Of a stretch of 64,000 nt of DNA, positions 26,539 to 34,984 are shown one piece after another. The notes beneath the pieces were generated by a model, which saw nothing but the letters and a program-made list of their open reading frames with translations, was not told where the DNA came from and did no database searches. Both the position numbers and the translations under genes were made by a program. Source of the stretch: Paracoccus sp. (in: a-proteobacteria) (GTDB lineage: Bacteria > Pseudomonadota > Alphaproteobacteria > Rhodobacterales > Rhodobacteraceae); the NCBI RefSeq assembly GCF_030538755.1, contig NZ_JAUNTJ010000004.1, positions 1 to 64,000 on the forward strand, written 5' to 3'. How positions within the stretch are numbered: the stretch's first letter is position 1; each line of letters opens with the position of its first letter.

Positions 26539-26554
26539 TTTACGTGAACGTCAA
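26539..26554 (+). promoter_or_regulatory. LiuR-like MerR operator
   Basis: TTTACGTGAACGTCAA lies between the two MerR genes. It agrees well with the TTTACGTNNACGTNAA-type site reported for LiuR-family MerR regulators in proteobacteria. It sits 59 bp before the start of the second regulator and is positioned to control that gene and the acyl-CoA dehydrogenase operon. Confidence 0.6.
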
Positions 26555-26612
26555 CTTGTCGCAATCTGATTTCATGGACCCGATCAACATCGGGGTGGAG
26601 GAAGGCCCCGTC

Positions 26613-27002
26613 ATGACAGACGAATTGATGACGATCCGTCAGATGTGTGATGCGTTCAACGTAACGCCGCGCACCCTGCGTTTCTACGAGGCGCGGGAAC
26701 TGATTTTCCCCGAACGGCGCGGCCAGCACCGTTTGTATGACCGCCGCGACCGCGCCCGGCTGACGCTGATCCTGCGCGGCAAGCGGTTCGGCTTTTCGCT
26801 GGAACAGATCGCGCAACTGCTGGCGCTGTATGAACCCGGCGCCAACCACACCCAGATCGCCGCCACGATTCCGGTCGCGCGCCAGCGGCTGATCGACATG
26901 CAGCAGCAATATATCGAACTGGAAAGCGCCATAGACGAGCTGAAGGCTCAGATTGCCGACGCCGAAGCACGGCTGGCCGCGATGCCCAAGACAACAGGAT
27001 AA
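26613..27002 (+). CDS. MerR-family regulator 2
   Basis: 129 residues from ATG 26613, which has a strong GGAGGAAGG seven bases upstream; earlier ATGs at 26544 and 26574 add residues absent from the first regulator. [21 protein letters not shown] is nearly the same helix-turn-helix as in regulator 1, and [20 protein letters not shown] repeats its second half. The two genes are tandem duplicates that have diverged in the effector-binding coiled coil. It is followed 4 bp later by the acyl-CoA dehydrogenase. Confidence 0.88.
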   Translation: MTDELMTIRQMCDAFNVTPRTLRFYEARELIFPERRGQHRLYDRRDRARLTLILRGKRFGFSLEQIAQLLALYEPGANHTQIAATIPVARQRLIDMQQQYIELESAIDELKAQIADAEARLAAMPKTTG

Positions 27003-27006
27003 ACCC

Positions 27007-28779
27007 ATGCCGATCTATCACGCCCCTACCCGCGACATGCAATTCATCCTGCACGATGTGCTGAACGTGTCGCAGGCCGGTCTGCCCGGCTATGACGATC
27101 TGGATCGCGACTTTACCGAAGCCGTCCTGGATGCCGCCGGCAAGCTGGCGCAGGATGTGCTGACCCCGCTGAACGCAACCGGCGACCAGCAGGGCTGCGT
27201 GCTGGAAAACGGCGTGGTGCGCACGCCTGAGGGCTTTGACGCCGCGTTTCAGGCGATGAAGGACGGCGGCTGGACGGCGCTGGATTGCGACCCCGAATAT
27301 GGCGGTCAGGGGATGCCCTATATCATGGGTCTGGCCACGGGCGAGATGTTCGTATCGGCCAACATGGCCTTCAACATGTATCAGGGCCTGACCCATGGCG
27401 CCTATTCCGCCATCCACACTCACGGCACGCCCGAACAAAAGGCGATGTATCTGCCCAAGATGGTGTCCTGCGACTGGACCGGCACCATGAACCTGACCGA
27501 GCCGCATTGCGGCACCGATCTGGGCCTGCTGCGCACGCGCGCCGAACCGCAGGATGACGGCAGCTATCTGATTACCGGGCAGAAAATCTTTATCTCGGCC
27601 GGCGATCACGACCTGTCGGAAAACGTCATCCATCTGGTGCTGGCCAAAGCCCCCGGCGGCGGCGAAGGCACGCGCGGCATCAGCCTGTTCATCGTGCCCA
27701 AGTTTCTGGTGAACGAGGATGGCAGTCTGGGCGAGCGCAACGGCGTCAGCGTCGGCAATATCGAACACAAGATGGGCATTCATGCCAACTCGACCTGCGT
27801 GATGAACTATGACGCGGCCAAGGGCTGGCTGCTGGGCGATCTGCACAAGGGGATGCGCGCCATGTTCACCATGATGAACGAAGCGCGTCTGGGTGTCGGC
27901 CTGCAAGGCTATGCCGTCGCCGTGGCCGCCTATCAGAACGCCGTTGAATACGCCAAAGATCGCCTGCAAGGGCGCGCGGTGACGGGGGCTGAAAACCCGT
28001 CCGGTCCGGCTGATCCGCTGATCGTGCACCCCGACATCCGCCGCAGCCTGATGGATCAGAAATCCTTCCTTGAAGGCGCACGGATGTTGGCCTTCTGGGC
28101 GGCGCATCTGATTGACAAGGCGCATAGTGGCGATGCGGATGCCGATGGTCTGGTTGGCCTGCTGACCCCGGTCATCAAGGGTTTCCTGACCGACAAGGGC
28201 TTTGATACCGCCGTTCTGGCGCAGCAGGTTTACGGCGGCCACGGTTATATCGAAGAACACGGGATGAGCCAGTTCGTCCGCGACGCCCGTATTACGATGA
28301 TTTACGAAGGTGCGAATGGCGTGCAGGCGCTGGATCTGGTGGGGCGCAAGCTGGCCACTGATGGCGGCAAACATGTCTTGGCGTTCTTTGAAATGGTCAA
28401 AGCCTTCTGCAAGGAAAACGGCGATGGGCCGCTGGCGGCCGATTTCATCGAACCGCTGAAGGCCGCATCCAAGGACCTGCAAGCCGCCACGATGTTCTTT
28501 ATGCAGAACGGGATGAAGAACCCGAACGCGGCACTGTCCGGGTCGTATGACTTCATGCACTTGTTCGGCCACACGGCGCTTGGCCTGATGTGGGCGCGCA
28601 TGGCGGTGGCGGCGCAGGCGGCACTGGACGCGGGCACCGGGGACGCCGATTTCATGAACACCAAGCTGGCGACCGGGCGTTACTATATGGCGCGGCAATT
28701 GCCGATGACCCGCACCCTGCTGGCGCGGATCGAAAGCGGTGCCGATCCGGTCATGGCGCTGGACGCCGACCAGTTCTGA
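27007..28779 (+). CDS. acyl-CoA dehydrogenase, long (DmdC/AidB-like) form
   Basis: 590 residues, the length of the extended acyl-CoA dehydrogenase subfamily with a C-terminal acetyl-DH-like domain (also found in DmdC). Substrate/FAD motifs include [19 protein letters not shown] and [11 protein letters not shown]; the catalytic base is the Glu at about residue 434 in [19 protein letters not shown]. First step of beta-oxidation: acyl-CoA to trans-2-enoyl-CoA. DmdC acts on methylmercaptopropionyl-CoA, but no other DMSP gene is nearby, so general fatty-acid oxidation is likelier. Confidence 0.9.
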   Translation: MPIYHAPTRDMQFILHDVLNVSQAGLPGYDDLDRDFTEAVLDAAGKLAQDVLTPLNATGDQQGCVLENGVVRTPEGFDAAFQAMKDGGWTALDCDPEYGGQGMPYIMGLATGEMFVSANMAFNMYQGLTHGAYSAIHTHGTPEQKAMYLPKMVSCDWTGTMNLTEPHCGTDLGLLRTRAEPQDDGSYLITGQKIFISAGDHDLSENVIHLVLAKAPGGGEGTRGISLFIVPKFLVNEDGSLGERNGVSVGNIEHKMGIHANSTCVMNYDAAKGWLLGDLHKGMRAMFTMMNEARLGVGLQGYAVAVAAYQNAVEYAKDRLQGRAVTGAENPSGPADPLIVHPDIRRSLMDQKSFLEGARMLAFWAAHLIDKAHSGDADADGLVGLLTPVIKGFLTDKGFDTAVLAQQVYGGHGYIEEHGMSQFVRDARITMIYEGANGVQALDLVGRKLATDGGKHVLAFFEMVKAFCKENGDGPLAADFIEPLKAASKDLQAATMFFMQNGMKNPNAALSGSYDFMHLFGHTALGLMWARMAVAAQAALDAGTGDADFMNTKLATGRYYMARQLPMTRTLLARIESGADPVMALDADQF

Positions 28780-28789
28780 GGCCGGTTGG

Positions 28790-29419
28790 ATGAGCCTTGC
28801 GCCAGCCCTCCCCCCCTCTGCCGCGCGCGCGCCGCGACGGTTCGGGCGTGTGGTGCTGGCGCTTGTGGCGGTTGCGTTGCTGGGGGCCTGTGTCCCCGGC
28901 CCGGCAATCCGCAGCACGACGCTGTATCCCATCGCAGCTTCGCCGCTGCCAGGGGATGAGCGGCAGGCGCTGGCCCGCCGCGCCTTCGCCTATGACCAGT
29001 TGCTGATGCAGGGCAATCCGCCCGCCCTGCGACAGTTCCACCCGCCGCGGATGGCCGATGCGCTGGCCGCAGACAATGAGCGTGCGCTTGCACGGATGAT
29101 TCAGGCCAGCGATCAGGCATTTGGCGATACGGTGCCGGGGGTGCTGGTGGTCGGGCGGATGCGGGTTGACCGGGCCGGGATCGGCACGACGGATGACGGC
29201 ACGCCCTTTGCGCTGATCCCCACCCTTACGCTGATCGCCTTTGGTCGCCCCGGCGGCAGCGGGGCATCGACCGTGGTGCAGGGCGTCACCCTTGCCTTTC
29301 ATCAGGACGGGCAATGGTATTTCCTGCGCCTGACCAGCGCGCAAACGAATGAAGCCCTGCGCCGCGCCTATCCACAGTTCCGAGGCGTCCCGTTGCCCTA
29401 TCCGGCAGGTGACGCGTGA
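28790..29419 (+). CDS. predicted lipoprotein of unknown function
   Basis: 209 residues. A basic N-terminus, a hydrophobic stretch and the lipobox LLGAC (Cys at about residue 34) indicate a membrane-anchored lipoprotein. The rest has no motif I know; it ends LRRAYPQFRGVPLPYPAGDA. The next exported protein ends its domain with a similar YPQFAGMP, which suggests the two are distantly related or share a domain. It is placed 10 bp after the acyl-CoA dehydrogenase, inside a beta-oxidation operon, which is odd for an exported protein. Confidence 0.7.
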   Translation: MSLAPALPPSAARAPRRFGRVVLALVAVALLGACVPGPAIRSTTLYPIAASPLPGDERQALARRAFAYDQLLMQGNPPALRQFHPPRMADALAADNERALARMIQASDQAFGDTVPGVLVVGRMRVDRAGIGTTDDGTPFALIPTLTLIAFGRPGGSGASTVVQGVTLAFHQDGQWYFLRLTSAQTNEALRRAYPQFRGVPLPYPAGDA

Positions 29420-29513
29420 TGGGCAGAACGACCAAATCGCACCGCCGCTGGCACCACACAGCGACAACGCCCCGGCCCCGATCCGCCCGACCGGCGTTTT
29501 CTTGGCCGTCGAT

Positions 29514-29538
29514 ATGCGTATTTAAACAAACAGGAAGC
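29514..29538 (+). repeat. gene-end repeat, copy B
   Basis: ATGCGTATTTAAACAAACAG followed by GAAGC, about 95 bp after the lipoprotein gene and in the same orientation. Member of the family seen at 23651, 49577 and 57132. Confidence 0.65.
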
Positions 29539-29690
29539 GGCGGAAGTGCGCCCCGGCCCCCAGACCTTCCGATCCGAATGGGATGTCTCACCGCTGACCG
29601 GGGCGGCTTCCCGTTTGACGGTCATCGGCTCGCCAGCCTGTTCCGCATCTGTGACCTTAGCGCGCAATTCTTAAGAAACCGTGTGCAGGC

Positions 29691-29713
29691 ATCCTGTTTG
29701 TCTAAATACGCAT
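29691..29713 (-). repeat. gene-end repeat, copy C (inverted)
   Basis: The minus strand reads ATGCGTATTTAGACAAACAG then GAT. It is the only copy not placed after a gene end on its own strand, and it faces copy B across 150 bp. Confidence 0.6.
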
Positions 29714-29727
29714 TCCCCCGCTCTCTC

Positions 29728-30246
29728 TTGGCGATTGGTCTGATCTTGTTAAAACTGACCGCACCGGCCATGGCGCAGGACTGCGACGGTCTGGCCCATG
29801 CGCTGGCCGACTATGCCCGTATAAAACCCGCCGATGGCATCGCGCCGCTGTTGCCCTTTCTGCCCCAACGGCTGTTGCAGCAGATGGCGGCTGAAAGGGG
29901 CCAGAGCTTGCCCGAACTGTTGCTGGACATGGCCGCGCCGCCGCCCGAGCCGCTGCGCATCAGCATTGAAATCGCACCAATGGACCCCGATTCGGCACAG
30001 TGGCACAAAGCCACCGGGGGCGATGACTATGCGCTGTTGCCGATGCAGACGGTCGTGACCGGCGCGCAAGGCACCTGCACCACCCAGACCACCGCCATCG
30101 CCTTTGATGAAGGCCGGAACTGGCGGATTCTGGACATTGGCGATGACGTGAACCGTGCCAACTTTCTGACCCTTTATCCACAATTTGCAGGAATGCCTGC
30201 CCCGCACAGCACGATGCTGTGCGACCCGCCACAGGAGGAACCATGA
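29728..30246 (+). CDS. predicted exported protein of unknown function
   Basis: About 172 residues from a TTG at 29728, which gives a short signal peptide MAIGLILLKLTAPAMAQ ahead of DCDGLAHALADYARI. A GTG at 29683 would also be in frame but would translate the repeat at 29691-29713, so I prefer the downstream start. The mature protein has paired cysteines (QDCDG, GTCTTQT, MLCDPP), fitting the oxidising periplasm. It ends LTLYPQFAGMP, recalling the end of the preceding lipoprotein. The stop overlaps the thiolase start (ATGA), so it belongs to the operon. Confidence 0.6.
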   Translation: MAIGLILLKLTAPAMAQDCDGLAHALADYARIKPADGIAPLLPFLPQRLLQQMAAERGQSLPELLLDMAAPPPEPLRISIEIAPMDPDSAQWHKATGGDDYALLPMQTVVTGAQGTCTTQTTAIAFDEGRNWRILDIGDDVNRANFLTLYPQFAGMPAPHSTMLCDPPQEEP

Positions 30247-31454
30247 CAGACGCTTATATCTATGACGCGGCCCGCACTCCGCGCGGCAAGGGTCGCCCTG
30301 ACGGGGCCTTGCACGAAGTCACTTCGGTCGCCTTGTCGGCGCGGCTGCTGAACGCCATGGCCGAACGCAATGGCCTGTCGGGCCACGCGGTCGAGGATGT
30401 GATCTGGGGCAATGTCACGCAGGTCAAGGAACAGGGCGGCTGTCTGGCGCGCTCGGCGGTGCTGGCATCGGACCTTGACGAAAGCATCCCCGGCCTGTCG
30501 ATCAACCGTTTCTGCGCCTCGGGGATGGAGGCGGTGAATCTGGCCGCCAACCAGATCAGGGGCGGCGCGGGCGATGCCTATCTGGCCGGCGGCGTGGAAA
30601 TGATGAGCCGCGTCCCCATGGGCAGCGACGGCGCGGCGATTGCCGTGGACCCCAGCCTGACCTTTCCGACCTACTTCGTCCCGCAGGGGATCAGCGCCGA
30701 CATCATCGCCACCGAATACGGCTTTACCCGCGAACAGGCCGACGCTCTGGCCGTCGAATCGCAGCGCCGCGCGGCAAAGGCGTGGGAGGAAAACCGTTTC
30801 GCCAAATCCATCGTGCCGGTGATCGACCAGAACGGCCTGACCATTCTGGACCGCGACGAATACATGCGCCCCGGCACCACGGTCGAGGATCTGGCCAAAC
30901 TCAAGGCCAGCTTTGCCGAGATGGGGCAGATCATGCCCGGTTTCGACAAGGTGGCGATGCTGAAATATCCGCATCTGGCGCAGATCAACCATATCCACCA
31001 CGCGGGCAATTCCTCGGGCATCGTGGACGGGGCGGCGGCTGTGCTGATCGGGAACAAGGCGTTTGGCGAAAAGCATGGCCTGCGCCCTCGCGCCCGCATC
31101 CGCGCCACCGCCAAGATCGGCACCGATCCCACGATCATGCTGACCGGCCCGGTCCCCGTGACCGAAAAGATCCTGCGCGACAGCGGCATGAGCATTGGCG
31201 ACATCGACCTGTTCGAAGTGAACGAAGCCTTCGCCTCGGTCGTGCTGCGTTTTATGCAGGCGTTTGACGTGGATGCGGCCAAGGTGAACGTCAATGGCGG
31301 CGCGATGGCCATGGGGCATCCCTTGGGCGCGACAGGTGCCATCATCATCGGCACCCTGCTGGACGAGCTGGAACGCCACGACCTGTCCACCGGGCTGGCC
31401 ACGCTGTGCATCGCGTCGGGCATGGGCGCGGCGACGATTATCGAACGTGTATAA
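30243..31454 (+). CDS. acetyl-CoA C-acyltransferase (thiolase)
   Basis: 403 residues. The acylated Cys is at about residue 90 in INRFCASGMEAVNLA; the His lies in GGAMAMGHPLGATGA (about 359) and the second Cys in LCIASGMGA (about 387). Complete thiolase, FadA/FadI side of the family by its length and by HIHHAGNSSGIVDGAAA. Last step of beta-oxidation, releasing acetyl-CoA. Start ATG 30243 after AGGAGG, in overlap with the exported-protein gene; 12 bp to the FadJ-like gene. Confidence 0.92.
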   Translation: MTDAYIYDAARTPRGKGRPDGALHEVTSVALSARLLNAMAERNGLSGHAVEDVIWGNVTQVKEQGGCLARSAVLASDLDESIPGLSINRFCASGMEAVNLAANQIRGGAGDAYLAGGVEMMSRVPMGSDGAAIAVDPSLTFPTYFVPQGISADIIATEYGFTREQADALAVESQRRAAKAWEENRFAKSIVPVIDQNGLTILDRDEYMRPGTTVEDLAKLKASFAEMGQIMPGFDKVAMLKYPHLAQINHIHHAGNSSGIVDGAAAVLIGNKAFGEKHGLRPRARIRATAKIGTDPTIMLTGPVPVTEKILRDSGMSIGDIDLFEVNEAFASVVLRFMQAFDVDAAKVNVNGGAMAMGHPLGATGAIIIGTLLDELERHDLSTGLATLCIASGMGAATIIERV

Positions 31455-31466
31455 GGGGCAACGGAT

Positions 31467-33650
31467 ATGACCGATTTCACCATGAAAACCGGCGACGACG
31501 GCGTTGCCATCATCACCTGGGACGTTCAGGGCAAGTCGATGAACGTGCTGTCGCTGGACGGCGCACAGGCGCTGAACAGCCTGATCGACAGCGCGCTGGC
31601 CGATGAGGCTGTGAAAGGCATCGTCATCACCAGCGGCAAGCCTGATTTCGCCGCCGGGATGGACCTGAACGTGGTCGCTCAGATGAAAGAGGGCGGGGCG
31701 CAGGCCGTGTTCGACGGCATCATGACCCTGCACGGCGTGCTGCGCAAAATCGAGCGTGCGGGGATGGACCCGAAAACCCTGAAAGGCGGCAAGCCGATTG
31801 CCGCCGCCCTGCCCGGCACCGCGCTTGGCATCGGGCTGGAACTGCCGCTGTCCACGCATCGCATCTTTGCCGCCGACAACCCCAAGGCGAAAATCGGCCT
31901 GCCCGAAATCATGGTCGGCATCTTCCCCGGCGCGGGCGGCACGACGCGGCTGGTGCGCAAGCTGGGCGCGATGGGGGCGGCTCCCTTTCTGCTGGAAGGC
32001 AAGCTGTCCGACCCGAAAAAGGCCAAGGCCGCCGGGATCATCGACGAGGTGGTGGACGATCCGCTGGCCGCCGCCCGTGACTGGGTGCTGAACGCCAAGG
32101 ATGCCGATCTGGTCAAGCCGTGGGACGCCAAGGGTTACAAGATGCCCGGCGGCGAACCCTATCACCCGGCGGGCTTTATGACATTCGTCGGCGCGTCTGC
32201 CATGGTGCATGGCAAGACCAACGGCGTCTATCCGGCGGCCAAGGCGCTGCTGAGCGCGGTTTACGAAGGTGCGCAGGTCAATTTCGACACCGCCCTGCGG
32301 GTTGAGGCGCGCTGGTTTACCAAGGTGCTGATGAACCCCTCGGCCAGCGCGATGATCCGCAGCCTGTTCATCAACAAAGAGGCGCTGGAAAAAGGCGCGA
32401 ACCGCCCCGATGCGCCCGACCAGAAGGTGCGCAAGGTCGGCATTCTGGGCGCGGGCATGATGGGCGCGGGCATTGCCTATGTGTCGGCCATGGCGGGCAT
32501 TCAGGTCGTGCTGATCGACGCGGCGCAAGACGCGGCCGAGCGCGGCAAGGCCTATTCCACCGGCCTGCTGGACAAGGCGATCAGCCGCAAAAAGGCCACC
32601 GAGGACAAAAAGACCGAGGTGCTGGCCCGCATCACGCCGACCACCGATTACGCCGCGCTGGCGGGCTGTGATCTGATCGTGGAAGCCGTGTTCGAAGACC
32701 CCGCCATCAAGGCCGAGGTCACGAAAAAGGCCGAGGCGGTGATCCCGGCGGATGCGATCTTTGCCACCAACACCTCGACCCTGCCGATTTCCGATCTGGC
32801 CAAGGCTTCCAGCCGCCCGGATCAGTTCATCGGCATCCACTTCTTTTCCCCGGTGGACAAGATGCTGCTGGTCGAGATCATCAAGGGCAAGCAGACCGGC
32901 GATGTCGCGGTGGCCAAGGCGCTGGATTTCGTGCGCCAGATCCGCAAGACGCCCATCGTGGTCAACGACGCACGGTTCTTTTATGCCAACCGCTGCATCA
33001 TCCCCTATATCAACGAAGGCATCCGCATGGTGGGCGAGGGCGTGAACCCCACGCTGATCGAAAACGCCGCCAAGATGATGGGGATGCCGCTGGGGCCGCT
33101 GCAACTGGTGGATGAAACCTCGATTGATCTGGGCGTCAAGATCGCCAAGGCCACCCGCGCGGCCATGGGCGATGCCTATCCCGATGACGCGGTGGATGCG
33201 GTGATCTTCAAGCTGGCCGATCAGGGCCGGATGGGGCGCAAGGCCAAGGCCGGTTTCTATGACTATGACGAGGCGGGCAAGCGTCAGGCCCTGTGGTCTG
33301 GCCTTGATACCGCATGGCCGCAGGCCACCGACCAGCCCGAACTGACCGAGGTGCAGCACCGCCTGATGTTCGCCCAATCGCTGGAGGCGGTGCGGGCGCT
33401 GCAAGATGGCGTGCTGGAAGATATTCGCGAAGGCGATGTCGGCGCGATCCTTGGCTGGGGCTTTGCCCCCTGGACCGGCGGGCCGTTCAGCTGGCTGGAT
33501 ATGCTGGGCGCGGCGCGGGCGGCGGAAATCGCCGATGGTCTGGCCGCCCGTCACGGCGCGCGATTCGAAACCCCGGCCCTGCTGCGCGAGATGGCGGAAA
33601 AGGGCGACAGTTTCTATGACCGCTTTGGCCCGCAGGCCAAGGCAGCCTAA
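31467..33650 (+). CDS. fadJ: multifunctional enoyl-CoA hydratase / 3-hydroxyacyl-CoA dehydrogenase
   Basis: 727 residues. The N-terminal crotonase domain (about 1-190) has AGMDLNVV and LPGTALGIGLELPLSTHRI, and GLPEIMVGIFPGAGGTTRL with the catalytic Glu region. The dehydrogenase begins at about 328 with GAGMMGAGIAYVSAMAG (NAD site), followed by NTSTLPISDLA and IHFFSPVDKMLLVEII. The start (AIITWDVQGKSMNVLS) is nearer FadJ than FadB. It catalyses the hydration and oxidation steps between the dehydrogenase and thiolase encoded just upstream. Confidence 0.92.
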   Translation: MTDFTMKTGDDGVAIITWDVQGKSMNVLSLDGAQALNSLIDSALADEAVKGIVITSGKPDFAAGMDLNVVAQMKEGGAQAVFDGIMTLHGVLRKIERAGMDPKTLKGGKPIAAALPGTALGIGLELPLSTHRIFAADNPKAKIGLPEIMVGIFPGAGGTTRLVRKLGAMGAAPFLLEGKLSDPKKAKAAGIIDEVVDDPLAAARDWVLNAKDADLVKPWDAKGYKMPGGEPYHPAGFMTFVGASAMVHGKTNGVYPAAKALLSAVYEGAQVNFDTALRVEARWFTKVLMNPSASAMIRSLFINKEALEKGANRPDAPDQKVRKVGILGAGMMGAGIAYVSAMAGIQVVLIDAAQDAAERGKAYSTGLLDKAISRKKATEDKKTEVLARITPTTDYAALAGCDLIVEAVFEDPAIKAEVTKKAEAVIPADAIFATNTSTLPISDLAKASSRPDQFIGIHFFSPVDKMLLVEIIKGKQTGDVAVAKALDFVRQIRKTPIVVNDARFFYANRCIIPYINEGIRMVGEGVNPTLIENAAKMMGMPLGPLQLVDETSIDLGVKIAKATRAAMGDAYPDDAVDAVIFKLADQGRMGRKAKAGFYDYDEAGKRQALWSGLDTAWPQATDQPELTEVQHRLMFAQSLEAVRALQDGVLEDIREGDVGAILGWGFAPWTGGPFSWLDMLGAARAAEIADGLAARHGARFETPALLREMAEKGDSFYDRFGPQAKAA

Positions 33651-33675
33651 AACGACCGCCTTTTAACGAAAATAT

Positions 33676-33699
33676 GGGCGCGGACATGGTTCCGCGCCC
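33676..33699 (+). terminator. terminator of the beta-oxidation operon
   Basis: GGGCGCGGA (33676-33684) and TCCGCGCCC (33691-33699) form a perfect 9-bp stem with a 6-base loop, followed by a short TTT. Confidence 0.7.
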
Positions 33700-33808
33700 T
33701 TTGCCATGGAACTTTCATCCCGCTATCCCGTTGATCCGTCGCAAAAGCCGCCTATGCTGCGGGCGATGTTTCATGGCCGCACCACAGGCCCGTAACAAGG
33801 ATGACAGG

Positions 33809-34978
33809 ATGACCGAGGAAACCCGCCTTCGCGCTCAGGCTACGCTGGACGAAATCGAACAAGTCACAGCCGTTGTCTTGCCCGAACCCGCAGCCGAGGT
33901 TGTGCCGCTGACGCAGGCCACGCCGCCCGTGGCCGATGAAATCCGCAAGCGGATGGACGAAATCAACATCCACGACACCGGCTCGGTCGTGCATTTCGGC
34001 AGCCGCGCACAGGCGGGCTTGCAGGAAATCAGCCAAAAGATGCTGGCCGACGTCAAGAACAAGGACATCGGCCCCGCGGGCGAATCGCTGCGCGATATCG
34101 TGACGACGATCCGCGGCTTTTCCGTCAGCGAACTGGACGTGCGTCGCGAACGGTCGTGGTGGGAACGCCTGCTGGGCCGCGCCGCGCCCTTTGCCAAATT
34201 CGTGGCGAATTACGAACAGGTGCAGGGGCAGATCGACCGCATCACCACCGATCTGGAAACCCACGAACAGCGCCTGCTGGTGGACATCAAGTCGCTGGAC
34301 GTTCTGTATGACCGCACGCTGGCCTTCTATGACGAACTGGCGCTGTATATCGCCGCGGGCGAAGAAAAGCTGCGCGAGATGGACAGCGCCATTATCCCCG
34401 CCAAAGAGGCCGAGTTGAAGGCCGCAGGCGAGGATCAGCAGGTGATGGAGGCGCAGGAACTGCGCGATCTGCGCAGCGTGCGCGACGATCTGGAACGCCG
34501 TGTCCACGACCTGAAACTGACCCGTCAGGTCACGATGCAGTCGCTGCCCTCGATCCGGCTGGTGCAGGAAAACGACAAATCGCTGGTGACAAAGATCAAC
34601 AGCACGCTGGTGAACACCGTGCCGCTGTGGGAAACCCAGCTTGCGCAGGCCGTCACCATCCAGCGCAGTGCCGAGGCAGCGCGGGCCGTCAAAGGGGCCA
34701 CCGATCTGACCAACGAGCTGCTGACCCGCAATGCCGAAAACCTGCGCCAGGCCAACACTGCGATCCGCACCGAAATGGAACGCGGCGTGTTCGACATTGA
34801 ATCGGTGCGCACCGCCAATGCCGAACTGATCGCCACCATCGAAGACAGCCTGCGCATCGCCGACGAAGGCAAGGCCCGCCGCGTCGCCGCCGAGGCCGAG
34901 CTGCAAAAGATGGAGGGCGAGCTGCGCGACACGCTGGCCTCGGCCCGCGCCCGTCAGACCGCCCCCGCGCAGGGCTGA
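33809..34978 (+). CDS. TelA-family protein (toxic-anion resistance family)
   Basis: 389 residues, soluble, largely helical coiled coil. SWWERLLGRAAPFAKFVANYEQVQGQID and the helical array through LRDLRSVRDDLERRVHDLKL are typical of TelA/KlaA; QSLPSIRLVQENDKSLVTKI is the most conserved segment. ATG 33809 is chosen because the ATG at 33801 meets a stop after two codons. TelA was named from plasmid tellurite resistance, but chromosomal homologues often sit with SPFH and zinc-ribbon genes, as here. First gene of a four-gene cluster; the exact function is unknown. Confidence 0.88.
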   Translation: MTEETRLRAQATLDEIEQVTAVVLPEPAAEVVPLTQATPPVADEIRKRMDEINIHDTGSVVHFGSRAQAGLQEISQKMLADVKNKDIGPAGESLRDIVTTIRGFSVSELDVRRERSWWERLLGRAAPFAKFVANYEQVQGQIDRITTDLETHEQRLLVDIKSLDVLYDRTLAFYDELALYIAAGEEKLREMDSAIIPAKEAELKAAGEDQQVMEAQELRDLRSVRDDLERRVHDLKLTRQVTMQSLPSIRLVQENDKSLVTKINSTLVNTVPLWETQLAQAVTIQRSAEAARAVKGATDLTNELLTRNAENLRQANTAIRTEMERGVFDIESVRTANAELIATIEDSLRIADEGKARRVAAEAELQKMEGELRDTLASARARQTAPAQG

Positions 34979-34984
34979 TAACGG

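Larger units (their letters stand above)
29420..29727. other. 308-bp gap carrying an inverted pair of gene-end repeats
   Basis: The gap between two exported-protein genes is free of a convincing gene, although one frame stays open through it. It contains ATGCGTATTTAAACAAACAG then GAAGC at 29514-29538 and, inverted, its near copy at 29691-29713. The 150 bp between them show no coding signal. Confidence 0.5.

Noticed and set aside
29416-29727. An N-terminal extension of the exported protein at 29728-30246
   Set aside because: The open frame upstream passes through two repeat copies, has Arg/Pro-rich shadow composition and would bury the signal peptide.
30174-33554. A 1126-codon open frame on the minus strand
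   Set aside because: It lies fully antisense to the thiolase and FadJ-like genes, whose motifs are intact; long empty antisense frames are expected from GC-rich third positions. Its translation is rich in His, Gln, Arg and Gly with no domain.
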